Positions 1 to 6,379 of a stretch of 9,034 nucleotides of DNA are shown one piece after another. Below the pieces are notes generated by a model, which was not told where the DNA came from, made no database searches, and worked only from the letters and a program-made list of their open reading frames with translations. This DNA is from an uncultured Ruminococcus sp. (lineage in GTDB: Bacteria > Bacillota > Clostridia > Oscillospirales > Ruminococcaceae): positions 1-9,034 of the forward strand of contig CAMWXM010000104.1 in assembly GCA_947178195.1 (NCBI GenBank). The letters are read 5' to 3'. Made by a program: the position numbers and the translations under genes. The first letter of the stretch is position 1; every line of letters begins with the position of its first letter.

Positions 1-222
1 ATTATATACCTTGACAGTCAGATACAAATCACCGGCAATAGCAAGGTTTTAGTTGATGGCTGCAAAAAAATTTTAGAATATAACGACATTTTTGTTAAGG
101 TCAGAACCTGGGAGCTTACAGTTCAGATATGGGGAAGCGATCTGTCAGTCAATGATTTCGGTTCTGATGTAATTTATGTCTGCGGAAAAATTCAATCAGT
201 CGAATTAGAGAAAAACGGGTGA
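1..222 (+). CDS. yqfC: Sporulation protein YqfC, C-terminal part (5' truncated by window edge)
   Basis: Frame 1 is open from the left edge to TGA at 220-222 and gives about 73 residues with no start inside the window. The visible protein begins IIYLDSQIQITGNSKVL and continues with short beta-strand-like segments, including ILEYNDIFVKVRTWELTVQIWG in outline and a final YVCGKIQSVELE. This all-beta pattern, with a 'GxxxVxxY/EY' core and a closing 'V.GxI.sVe' strand, fits the YabP/YqfC family. That family consists of small proteins of about 90-100 residues, made in the mother cell under SigE in Bacillus subtilis. The assignment is strengthened by the next gene, yqfD, which starts 4 nt after this stop and is the usual partner of yqfC. 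The exact biochemical role of YqfC is not established. The start and the promoter lie outside the window. Confidence 0.82.
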   Translation: MIYLDSQIQITGNSKVLVDGCKKILEYNDIFVKVRTWELTVQIWGSDLSVNDFGSDVIYVCGKIQSVELEKNG

Positions 223-226
223 AATT

Positions 227-1396
227 ATGCTAAAAAATATACGAGGAGTAATATCAATAGAAGCTATAGGCGATAATATTTATAAATTTATTAATGAATT
301 GCGTGAAATGCATATCGTCTGTACTTCTCAAAAATGCAGAAATGGGAAATTTACCGCCCAGATATACAGCAAAGATTTGAAAAAAGCTGAATCGACTGCC
401 GAAAAATTTAATATCAGTCTTACTGTCATAAAACGAAGCGGATTGAGATTCAAGGCTTATGCATATCGCTTTCGCTTCGGAATTATTATCGGCATTATGC
501 TTGTACTTGGATTTGTGTTTTATCTTTCAAATATCGTGGTAACTATAGAAGTATGCGGTAATAATGCCATTACAAGTCAACAGGTCATTTCCGCTCTTGG
601 AGATATCGGTATCTATAAGGGCAGGTTTATCCCCGATATTGATTTTCATAGCTGTGAGCAGAGGCTAAGACTGAGTATTCCTGAAATCGCATGGACGGGA
701 ATACGTCATACCGGAAGCAGGATCGTTGTGGACATAACCGAAACGGTTGAAACGCCTGAAATGGTCAATGATGACATTCCCTGTAACATAGTGGCGTCAA
801 AGGACGCTCAGATTACATATACCGAAATTTATGCAGGTCAGCTTGTCAGAAAAAAGGGCGATGGTGTAAAAAAAGGCGATATTATCGTAAGCGGAACTGT
901 CAGCGATGGAAACGGACGATTTCTGAAAAAACATGCTATGGGTAAAATAAAAGGAATTTATAATGAAGAAATTATTTTTACTCAGGCTTTTGAGGAATCT
1001 GGTCAGGTATATTCTGACGATATTCAGAAAAGAAAATATTTTGACTTTTTCGGATTCAGAATACCTCTTTTTTTCAGCGATATAGATAGCAAAACCTTTG
1101 ATTACAGTGAAAATACCACAAAGTTTACTTTTCTTGGATTTGAAATACCTCTTGGTATTGTCCATTGTAGCTATAAGCCTTTTACATACGATAACATTTC
1201 TTATACTAAAGAAGAAGCCGATATCAAGCTTCAGCAAAAAACGGCTCTGCATGAAAAAAATTTTTACGACAGCAAGGATATAACTATTATAAAAAGAAAT
1301 ATTGAAAAAAAATCTAATGATAAAGAAATGCAGTACAAAATTTCTTATACCCTTGAGGGAGATATAGGAAAAGATTGGGAAATATATGTTGATTAA
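227..1396 (+). CDS. yqfD: Sporulation protein YqfD
   Basis: The 389-residue product is close to the roughly 400 residues usual for YqfD. The N-terminal 80 residues are a soluble, probably cytoplasmic part (MLKNIRGVISIEAIG...). One strong membrane segment spans about residues 84-106 (GIIIGIMLVLGFVFYLSNIVV). It is followed by a POTRA-like stretch of about 70 residues (VTIEVCGNNAITSQQV, then GIYKGRFIPDID) and a long extracytoplasmic beta-rich region ending in YTLEGDIGKDWEIYVD. This is the YqfD architecture: one transmembrane helix with a large external domain. In Bacillus it belongs to the SigE regulon and is needed for normal sporulation; the molecular function is unknown. ATG at 227 lies 4 nt after the yqfC stop, and the ribosome-binding GGGTGA (217-222) overlaps that stop, so the two are probably one transcript and translationally coupled. 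The usual next gene, phoH, is absent; an unrelated GH8 gene with its own promoter follows. Confidence 0.9.
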   Translation: MLKNIRGVISIEAIGDNIYKFINELREMHIVCTSQKCRNGKFTAQIYSKDLKKAESTAEKFNISLTVIKRSGLRFKAYAYRFRFGIIIGIMLVLGFVFYLSNIVVTIEVCGNNAITSQQVISALGDIGIYKGRFIPDIDFHSCEQRLRLSIPEIAWTGIRHTGSRIVVDITETVETPEMVNDDIPCNIVASKDAQITYTEIYAGQLVRKKGDGVKKGDIIVSGTVSDGNGRFLKKHAMGKIKGIYNEEIIFTQAFEESGQVYSDDIQKRKYFDFFGFRIPLFFSDIDSKTFDYSENTTKFTFLGFEIPLGIVHCSYKPFTYDNISYTKEEADIKLQQKTALHEKNFYDSKDITIIKRNIEKKSNDKEMQYKISYTLEGDIGKDWEIYVD

Positions 1397-1457
1397 AAAT
1401 ACGCTCTTTAAGGCAATTTAGCTTGCAAAGCATTTACTGAAAAACATAGTTCGCTTA

Positions 1458-1486
1458 TTGACTTCCCGGCGTGGATATGATATAAT
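1458..1486 (+). promoter_or_regulatory. SigA-type extended -10 promoter for the GH8 gene
   Basis: TTGACT at 1458-1463 and TATAAT at 1481-1486 are separated by exactly 17 nt, and TGA directly before the -10 (1478-1480) gives the extended -10 TGn motif. Transcription should start near 1493, leaving a leader of about 45 nt. The ribosome-binding site AGGGGAG (1527-1533) is followed 4 nt later by the ATG at 1538. The fit to consensus is nearly perfect, suggesting strong, mainly SigA-driven expression. I see no clear operator around it and no convincing rho-independent terminator for yqfD between 1397 and 1457. Confidence 0.85.
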
Positions 1487-1537
1487 CTTATTAATAAATT
1501 CAGCAATAAGAAATTTTAAAGACAAAAGGGGAGTAAA

Positions 1538-2971
1538 ATGAAAATATTAAAAAGTATTATTTCGCTTTGTTTAGCTGCTATGCTGTCATATAATATACAG
1601 AACGCTCCGTCAGTGTATGCCGCACAAAATGAATTATCTTCGGAAACTGTCGGTTACTACGACCATTGGAAGGAAAAGTATCTGGTTCAGAATCCCTATT
1701 CAGACGATACGCAATATTATGTGTTTTATGGAGATGAAACCTATGACGAGGCAGGATATACCGTTCCCGTGACCGTATCTGAGGCTCATGGATATGGAAT
1801 GCTTATTACTGCATCTATGGCGCCCTATGACAGCAATGCTCAGGAAATATTTGATGGAATGTTCAGATATTATAAGTCATTTCCCAGTTCTATCGGTTCG
1901 CATCTGATGGCATGGCAGCAGTCCGATACAGGTTCGGCTCTTATAAACGCAGACGGTGCAGATTCTGCGACAGATGGTGATATGGACATCGCATACTCGC
2001 TTCTTATGGCTGATACGCTTTGGGGAAGCGACGGAGAGATCAATTATAAAGATGAAGCAATTGCTGTGATAAATGACATTATGACATATGAAGTCAATCA
2101 AAAAGACTGGGTGTTGCGTCTTGGCGACTGGGCGTATGATACAGATGAAAATGATGTGTATTATTCTGCCACAAGAGCCTCGGATTTTATCATGCAATAT
2201 ATGCCTGTATTTGCTGATGCCACAGGTGATGAGAGATGGATAAAATTATATGACAGCACATACAGCATTATCAATAAAATGATGAAGGAATATGGTACAG
2301 GACTGCTTCCTGATTTTATTGTCAAGGATTCTCAGAGCGGTGAATTTATTCCAGCGCCGGCGAATATGCTTGAAAGTGAAAATGATGGCTGTTATTACTA
2401 TAATAGCTGCCGTACTCCGTGGCGTATAGGTATGGATTATCTGATAAATAAAAATCCCGATGCCCTTGCATTTGCCAATACAATAACAAGCTTCATGAAA
2501 ACTGAAACAAACAACGATGTATGGAATATTATGGCTGGCTATACCCCTGACGGAACAGCCGTTTCCGACTGGAACGACCTTTGCTTTAACGCACCTCTAA
2601 TGATAGCGGCGGCATGCGGTGAAGATACTGAATGGCATGACCAGATACGAGATATGTGTATTAATTACGGAGATGATGCTTATTTTGGTGAAACTATTTC
2701 TATGCTTTGTCTGATAGTGGACGACGGCGGCTGGATAGTGCCGGAAAGCGGTGAACCGATAAGTGTAATAGGTGATGTCAATGCAGATGGAAGTCTGACA
2801 GTGGCTGATGCTATCCTGTTGCAAAAATGGCTGGTAGCTGTGCCGGAAACAAGACTTGATGACTGGAAAGCGGCAGACCTTTACAAAGATGATAAGCTTG
2901 ATGTTTTTGATTTTTGTCTTATTAAAAAATTGCTGATAGAAATAAAACAGAATAAACTTAATATATTTTAA
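1538..2971 (+). CDS. Secreted GH8 glycoside hydrolase with C-terminal dockerin
   Basis: A 477-residue secreted enzyme. Residues 1-29 are a signal peptide (MKILKSII, hydrophobic core LCLAAML, likely cleavage after VYAA). Residues about 38-400 form a glycoside hydrolase family 8 (alpha/alpha)6 barrel. VSEAHGYGM carries the expected general acid Glu82; ATDGDMDIAYSLLMAD (144-159) is the family signature; NSCRTPWRIGMDYL (289-302) is another conserved GH8 block. Family members cut beta-1,4 or mixed-linkage beta-glucans, and some cut xylan or chitosan; the substrate here cannot be fixed. Residues about 411-469 are a dockerin with two calcium-loop/helix repeats: GDVNADGSLTVADAILLQKW and DLYKDDKLDVFDFCLIKKLL. 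The second loop has Tyr449 where Asn/Asp is usual. The dockerin implies attachment to a cohesin-bearing scaffoldin in a cellulosome. There is almost no linker between catalytic and docking modules, and no separate carbohydrate-binding module. The gene is monocistronic with its own promoter and converges on feoB. Confidence 0.93.
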   Translation: MKILKSIISLCLAAMLSYNIQNAPSVYAAQNELSSETVGYYDHWKEKYLVQNPYSDDTQYYVFYGDETYDEAGYTVPVTVSEAHGYGMLITASMAPYDSNAQEIFDGMFRYYKSFPSSIGSHLMAWQQSDTGSALINADGADSATDGDMDIAYSLLMADTLWGSDGEINYKDEAIAVINDIMTYEVNQKDWVLRLGDWAYDTDENDVYYSATRASDFIMQYMPVFADATGDERWIKLYDSTYSIINKMMKEYGTGLLPDFIVKDSQSGEFIPAPANMLESENDGCYYYNSCRTPWRIGMDYLINKNPDALAFANTITSFMKTETNNDVWNIMAGYTPDGTAVSDWNDLCFNAPLMIAAACGEDTEWHDQIRDMCINYGDDAYFGETISMLCLIVDDGGWIVPESGEPISVIGDVNADGSLTVADAILLQKWLVAVPETRLDDWKAADLYKDDKLDVFDFCLIKKLLIEIKQNKLNIF

Positions 2972-3031
2972 GATAACATAGCAAAAAGACTGCTTAAAGA
3001 TTTGCATTGAATCTACAAAGCTAAAACATAA

Positions 3032-3060
3032 AACCCCGATTCGTAATCAGAATCGGGGTT
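3032..3060 (-). terminator. Rho-independent terminator of the feo operon (possibly bidirectional)
   Basis: A perfect 11-bp stem, AACCCCGATTC (3032-3042) and GAATCGGGGTT (3050-3060), encloses a 7-nt loop. Read leftward, the stem is followed by TTTATGTTTTAG, a moderately T-rich tail, so it best terminates transcripts coming from feoB, whose stop lies about 105 nt upstream on that strand. Read rightward, the stem is followed by AAAATTAT, which is not a U-tract, so termination of the GH8 transcript here would be weaker; no better terminator for GH8 is visible. Confidence 0.8.
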
Positions 3061-3088
3061 AAAATTATAATCAATCGCATTTGACATA

Positions 3089-3160
3089 AAATGTTCCCTT
3101 CTGTCAGACTTATTTATTGGTTTTCCGTAATAACTATTGTCTGACAAAAGGGGAGCATTT
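3089..3160. repeat. Long imperfect inverted repeat / hairpin element 3' of feoB
   Basis: Arms at 3089-3109 (21 nt) and 3139-3160 (22 nt) pair through 20 positions (19 Watson-Crick, one G-U on the leftward RNA) with one mismatch and one single-base bulge. The perfect inner core is GTCAGAC / GTCTGAC. The 29-nt loop can itself pair: TTATTGG (3114-3120), a TTTT tetraloop, then CC and AATAA (3125-3133) with a 2-nt bulge. The whole 72 nt therefore folds as one near-continuous stem-loop. It begins 4 nt beyond the feoB stop codon and lies between feoB and the terminator. Having no U-tract, it is not a typical terminator. It could be an intergenic REP/MITE-type repeat, an mRNA 3'-stabilising structure, or a small structured RNA. 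Copy number in the genome is unknown from this window. Confidence 0.75.
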
Positions 3161-3164
3161 CATA

Positions 3165-5666
3165 TTATTTTACTATAATTTTTTTATCAAACTTTATAGC
3201 AACTTTATACGGTCTTAATAGCATAAAAATTATAAGTGCCAGAACTGCCAGAGCAACTATCAAACCTATAGCACTAAAATTACCGGTAAACAAGGAACCA
3301 AACTGATTTATCATAAGAGCTACTGCATATGCGAAAATGCACTGATAGCCAATTGCAAACCATGTCCATTTTGCGTTATTCATTTCACGTTTTATCGCTC
3401 CCATTGCAGCAAAGCAAGGTGCGCAAAGAAGATTGAATGCAAGGAATGAATATCCGCTTACCGATGTGAATACTCCCGCAAGAGTTGAATATACATCTCC
3501 TGAACCGCCGTAAAGAATACCCATAGTACCAACAATGTTTTCCTTTGCAACAAGACCTGTAATAGAAGCGACAGCAGCTTCCCATGTACCCCAGCCCAAT
3601 GGCTTGAATATCCATGCAACAGCGCTTCCTATTGACGCAAGGATAGAATATTCCAACTCATCCTCGCCGAGCATACGGAATGAACCGTCTACAAATCCAA
3701 AGAATGTTGTAAACCATACGACAATTGTTGAAAGCAGGATAATTGTACCGGCTTTTTTAATAAACGACCAGCCTCTTTCCCACATTGAACGGAGGACATT
3801 TCCAACAGTCGGCAGATGATATGCCGGAAGCTCCATAACAAACGGCGCCGGATCGCCTGCAAACATAGTTGTTTTCTTGAGAGTGATACCAGAAATGATA
3901 ACGGCAGCCATACCTACAAAATATGCCGATGTAGATATCCATGCAGAACCGCCGAAAATAGCTCCGGCTATCATAGCAATGAATGGTACTTTTGCGCCGC
4001 ATGGAATAAATGTGGTCGTCATGATCGTCATTCGGCGGTCACGCTCATTTTCAATTGTTCTTGATGCCATAATTCCGGGAATGCCACAGCCTGTACCGAT
4101 GAGCATTGGAATAAATGATTTACCAGAAAGACCGAATTTACGGAAAATTCTGTCAAGTACAAAGGCTATTCTTGACATATATCCACATGCTTCAAGAAAT
4201 GCAAGAAGCAGGAATAATACAAGCATCTGCGGAACAAATCCTAAAACTGCGCCAACACCGGCAACGATACCATCATTGATAAGTCCTGCAAGCCAGTCTG
4301 CAACACCCATAGAGTCCATCGCATCGCCAATCAAAACTGGAATACCGGAAACCCATACGCCATATGTAGATGTATCAGGCGCTCCGTAGGCCTCCTTATA
4401 ATCCGTATTCATATATGCTGCAACGGCTGTTTCAAGATCTGCCTTAGCCGTATCGGGAACTTTTGTGATCTCAAGAGTTTCCTCGTCTTCCAAATTGTAT
4501 GTGACATTTGCATCATCAGGAGTAAGCGTAAGCAAACTCATAAGCGCAGCTCCAGCGTTTTCTTCGTTGTAATTCTCCGCTTCCATATCCAGAGCCGCAG
4601 CTATTTCATCGTTACCGTATTCAGCAACAAAAGCGTCAATGATCTGATCTGTATCACCGTACTGCTCAGCAGCATAATCATAATCAGAAGAACCGATACC
4701 CAATAAATGATATCCGTCGCCGAATAAGCCGTCATTTGCCCAGTCGGTTGCAAAAGAACCAACAGTTACCATTGAAAGATAATAAACGCAGAACATTATC
4801 GCTGCAAAAATAGGAAGTCCCAGCCATCGATTAGTAACGATCTTATCAATTCTATCAGATGTAGAAAGCTTTCCTGCGCTTCTCTTTTTATAGCACGATT
4901 TGATTATTGAAGTGATATAAATATAACGCTCATTAGTTATGATGGATTCAGCATCGTCGTCCATTTCCTCTTCAACCGCTTTTATATCATTTTCAATATG
5001 TTCAATGATTTCCTTATCAATATTCAAGTCCTCAAGTACTTTATCATCACGTTCAAATATTTTTATTGCATACCATCTTTGCTGTTCTTCAGGAAGATTA
5101 TGTACAGACGCTTCTTCAATATGAGCAAGAGCATGCTCAACAGCACCGGAAAATGTATGCATAGGAATGGGGTTTTCATTTTCCACAGCCTCTATTGCTG
5201 CTTCAGCCGCTTCCATAATACCTGTGCCTTTCAGCGCTGATATTTCAACTACCTTGCAGCCAAGCTGACGTGAAAGTTCCGAGGTTTTTATCGTATCTCC
5301 GTTTTTCTTTACAATGTCCATCATGTTGACAGCTGCAACAACAGGTATTCCAAGTTCGGTAAGCTGAGTTGTAAGATAAAGATTTCTTTCAAGATTTGTA
5401 CCGTCAATAATATTTAAAATTACATCGGGACGTTCTCCCACAAGATAATTTCTTGCCACCACTTCTTCCAGCGTATAAGGTGAAAGTGAATATATTCCGG
5501 GCAAATCGGTTATGGTAACATCTTTATGCTTTTTTAGCTTTCCTTCCTTTTTTTCTACCGTAACTCCTGGCCAGTTTCCTACAAACTGATTTGAACCGGT
5601 AAGGGCATTAAACAGCGTAGTTTTGCCACAGTTCGGATTTCCGGCAAGGGCAATTCGTATATTCAT
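3165..5666 (-). CDS. feoB: Ferrous iron transporter FeoB (GTPase-permease) with large extracytoplasmic insertion
   Basis: An 833-residue Fe(II) importer of the cytoplasmic membrane. The N-terminal G domain shows G1 GNPNCGKT (9-16), G2 Thr36 in PGVTVEKKEG, G3 DLPG (54-57), G4 NMMD (114-117) and G5 SALKG (143-147). A helical, acidic regulatory spacer covers about 175-260. The first membrane segment is near 283-303. The permease gate motifs are GTGCGIPGIMASRT (Cys near 527) and LLCAPCFAAMGA (CAPC near 748-751); FIPCGAKVPFIAM is also typical of clostridial FeoB. The last membrane segment, near 800-817, is followed by a short basic tail. Between the first membrane segment and GIVAGVGAVLGFVPQM (about 304-465) lies a long acidic, Ala/Asp/Glu-rich stretch; the roughly 130 residues at about 310-440 exceed the usual loop. 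ATG at 5666 was chosen because AGAGAGG lies 10 nt upstream and the family begins with this beta strand; the frame stays open up to 5711. It is the last gene of a feoA-feoA-feoB operon. Confidence 0.96.
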   Translation of the reverse strand: MNIRIALAGNPNCGKTTLFNALTGSNQFVGNWPGVTVEKKEGKLKKHKDVTITDLPGIYSLSPYTLEEVVARNYLVGERPDVILNIIDGTNLERNLYLTTQLTELGIPVVAAVNMMDIVKKNGDTIKTSELSRQLGCKVVEISALKGTGIMEAAEAAIEAVENENPIPMHTFSGAVEHALAHIEEASVHNLPEEQQRWYAIKIFERDDKVLEDLNIDKEIIEHIENDIKAVEEEMDDDAESIITNERYIYITSIIKSCYKKRSAGKLSTSDRIDKIVTNRWLGLPIFAAIMFCVYYLSMVTVGSFATDWANDGLFGDGYHLLGIGSSDYDYAAEQYGDTDQIIDAFVAEYGNDEIAAALDMEAENYNEENAGAALMSLLTLTPDDANVTYNLEDEETLEITKVPDTAKADLETAVAAYMNTDYKEAYGAPDTSTYGVWVSGIPVLIGDAMDSMGVADWLAGLINDGIVAGVGAVLGFVPQMLVLFLLLAFLEACGYMSRIAFVLDRIFRKFGLSGKSFIPMLIGTGCGIPGIMASRTIENERDRRMTIMTTTFIPCGAKVPFIAMIAGAIFGGSAWISTSAYFVGMAAVIISGITLKKTTMFAGDPAPFVMELPAYHLPTVGNVLRSMWERGWSFIKKAGTIILLSTIVVWFTTFFGFVDGSFRMLGEDELEYSILASIGSAVAWIFKPLGWGTWEAAVASITGLVAKENIVGTMGILYGGSGDVYSTLAGVFTSVSGYSFLAFNLLCAPCFAAMGAIKREMNNAKWTWFAIGYQCIFAYAVALMINQFGSLFTGNFSAIGLIVALAVLALIIFMLLRPYKVAIKFDKKIIVK

Positions 5667-5759
5667 ATTGTTTAAACCTCTCTTTCTGTAATTAGCAAAA
5701 GCTAACCACAATGCTTAAAATAAAGGGATAAATCCCCAGTTAATACTTCATACTAAGAT
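5667..5759 (-). other. feoA-feoB intercistronic spacer with small hairpins
   Basis: This 93-nt gap separates the second feoA from feoB, much longer than the 26 nt between the two feoA genes. Read leftward it holds a short GGGA-TTTA-TCCC hairpin followed by TTTATTTT, and then TTAGC-TTTT-GCTAA (5705 to 5692) just before the feoB ribosome-binding site. The stems are short (4 and 5 bp), so a role in partial attenuation, processing or access to the feoB start is only a possibility. No promoter is evident. Confidence 0.35.
5677..5683 (-). promoter_or_regulatory. feoB: Ribosome-binding site that decides the feoB start
   Basis: Read leftward, AGAGAGG is followed by a 10-nt spacer and ATG at 5666. 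An in-frame ATG at 5711 would add 15 residues (MWLAFANYRKRGLNN), place a non-conserved extension before the G1 motif, and lacks a comparable ribosome-binding site, so the 5666 start is preferred. Confidence 0.75.
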
Positions 5760-5981
5760 TTACTTTATTTCCACCATTTCAGCGTCAGCTTTTCTCAGCG
5801 AAAGCTCATATCCACGAACGGTCAGCTCAATAGGATCTCCAAGAGGTGCGACCTTGCGAACAGTAATATTGACGCCTTTTGTGATACCCATGTCCATAAT
5901 ACGGCGTTTTATCGCTCCTTCACCATGAAGCTTGACGACCGTAACGCTGTCTCCGACTTTAGCCTCTCTAAGTGTTTTCAT
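5760..5981 (-). CDS. feoA: FeoA-domain protein, second copy
   Basis: A 73-residue cytoplasmic protein with the SH3-like FeoA fold: LREAKVGDSVTVVKLHGEG, then the helix IKRRIMDMGITKG with the conserved 'R-L/I-x-x-M/L-G-I/L' pattern, then a strand block GDPIELTVRGYELSLRKADAEMVEI. This is the canonical FeoA sequence pattern, with 'GDPIe...gyelsLRk.eA..i.v' at the end. FeoA proteins interact with and support FeoB in ferrous iron uptake; details vary among bacteria. ATG at 5981 is chosen because a strong GAGGAGGAG lies 4 nt upstream; an in-frame ATG 15 nt further upstream lies upstream of that site and is unlikely. It starts 26 nt after the first feoA and precedes feoB. It differs clearly from its neighbour in sequence and may have a separate role. 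Confidence 0.92.
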   Translation of the reverse strand: MKTLREAKVGDSVTVVKLHGEGAIKRRIMDMGITKGVNITVRKVAPLGDPIELTVRGYELSLRKADAEMVEIK

Positions 5982-5985
5982 AAAA

Positions 5986-5994
5986 CTCCTCCTC
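5986..5994 (-). promoter_or_regulatory. feoA: Strong ribosome-binding site deciding the start of the second feoA
   Basis: Read leftward, GAGGAGGAG is followed by TTTT and the ATG at 5981. It is the strongest Shine-Dalgarno match in the operon, so this small subunit may be translated at a higher rate than feoB. Confidence 0.8.
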
Positions 5995-6007
5995 AATAAT
6001 TTTAAAA

Positions 6008-6220
6008 TTAAATCATAATTTTTCTTGCCATTTCCTCACTGATGGCAACTCTGGATTCTTTGACATTAACGATTACGTTGCCATTAAGAGAAGTAATTAT
6101 TGTAACGCCTCCACCGACAACAAACCCGAGATTTTCCAAATGCCTTTTTACCTCCGGCGAACCGCCGATTTTTTTTATTATATTTTCTTCGCCAACATCT
6201 GCAAACGCTAACGGCATCAT
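6008..6220 (-). CDS. feoA: FeoA-domain protein, first gene of the feo operon
   Basis: A 70-residue cytoplasmic FeoA-type protein. It starts MMPLAFADVGEENIIKKIGG, has the helix EVKRHLENLGFVVGGGVTII, and ends GNVIVNVKESRVAISEEMAR followed by KIMI. The last block, with 'NviVnVKesRvAis..mA.kImv', is characteristic of the clostridial FeoA subgroup in which the C-terminal strand pattern differs from the canonical type downstream. It is the promoter-proximal gene, with a leader of about 90 nt. GAAGGGAA (6234-6227) provides the ribosome-binding site. Two consecutive ATG codons (6220 and 6217) are both possible starts. Two unlike FeoA proteins in front of one FeoB is a known arrangement in Clostridia; the division of labour between them is not settled. 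Confidence 0.92.
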   Translation of the reverse strand: MMPLAFADVGEENIIKKIGGSPEVKRHLENLGFVVGGGVTIITSLNGNVIVNVKESRVAISEEMARKIMI

Positions 6221-6293
6221 GATTCATTCCCTTCTTTCAAATTGCTGCTTTTATTAAGATACTGAACACTGACTCTAAGATTTATAACAGTTG

Positions 6294-6315
6294 TTAGTTA
6301 GTAACTGCTAACTAA
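6294..6315. promoter_or_regulatory. Operator-like dyad of the feo promoter (DtxR/IdeR/MntR-type, inferred)
   Basis: Perfect half-sites TTAGTTAG (6294-6301) and CTAACTAA (6308-6315) flank a 6-nt centre. The dyad lies directly downstream of the feo -10 box and covers the expected transcription start near 6310, a position suited to repression. The half-sites resemble those of the DtxR/IdeR box (TTAGGTTAG / CTAACCTAA), with one base missing from each and a longer centre. An iron- or manganese-responsive DtxR-family repressor is therefore the most likely ligand. It does not resemble a Fur box (TGATAAT-type repeats). No regulator gene is in the window. Confidence 0.7.
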
Positions 6316-6316
6316 A

Positions 6317-6345
6317 ATAATATACTAATTTTTCCGAATTGTCAA
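6317..6345 (-). promoter_or_regulatory. SigA-type promoter of the feoA-feoA-feoB operon
   Basis: Read leftward, TTGACA (6345-6340), a 17-nt spacer, and TATTAT (6322-6317). The -35 is perfect and the -10 has one deviation. Transcription should begin near 6310, inside the adjacent dyad, giving a leader of about 90 nt before the first feoA. Confidence 0.88.
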
Positions 6346-6379
6346 GAGATTTTTTGGAAAATATGAAATATTGTTACCC

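Noticed and set aside
797..1252. 151-codon antisense ORF within yqfD
   Set aside because: Opposite a conserved gene and without family features.
1397..1457. Terminator after yqfD
   Set aside because: Only very short self-complementary pieces (such as GCTT-GCA-AAGC) with no U-tract.
3013..3087. 24-codon leftward ORF (MSNAIDYNFNPDSDYESG...) behind an AAGGGA-like site
   Set aside because: It runs through the terminator stem and its apparent ribosome-binding site is part of the inverted-repeat arm; most likely chance.
3091..3144. 17-codon rightward ORF through the hairpin (MFPSVRLIYWFSVITIV)
   Set aside because: No ribosome-binding site and composed entirely of the inverted repeat and its loop; better explained as non-coding structure.
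3877..4389. 170-codon ORF antisense to feoB
   Set aside because: Its low-complexity Pro/Ser/Ile translation mirrors feoB membrane codons; feoB is unambiguous here.
5667..5711. Upstream in-frame ATG extending FeoB by 15 residues
   Set aside because: The ATG at 5666 has a good ribosome-binding site, and the family starts with the beta strand leading into the G1 motif.
6221..6310. Riboswitch in the feo leader
   Set aside because: The roughly 90-nt leader shows no conserved riboswitch core or terminator/antiterminator pair; the promoter dyad explains control better.
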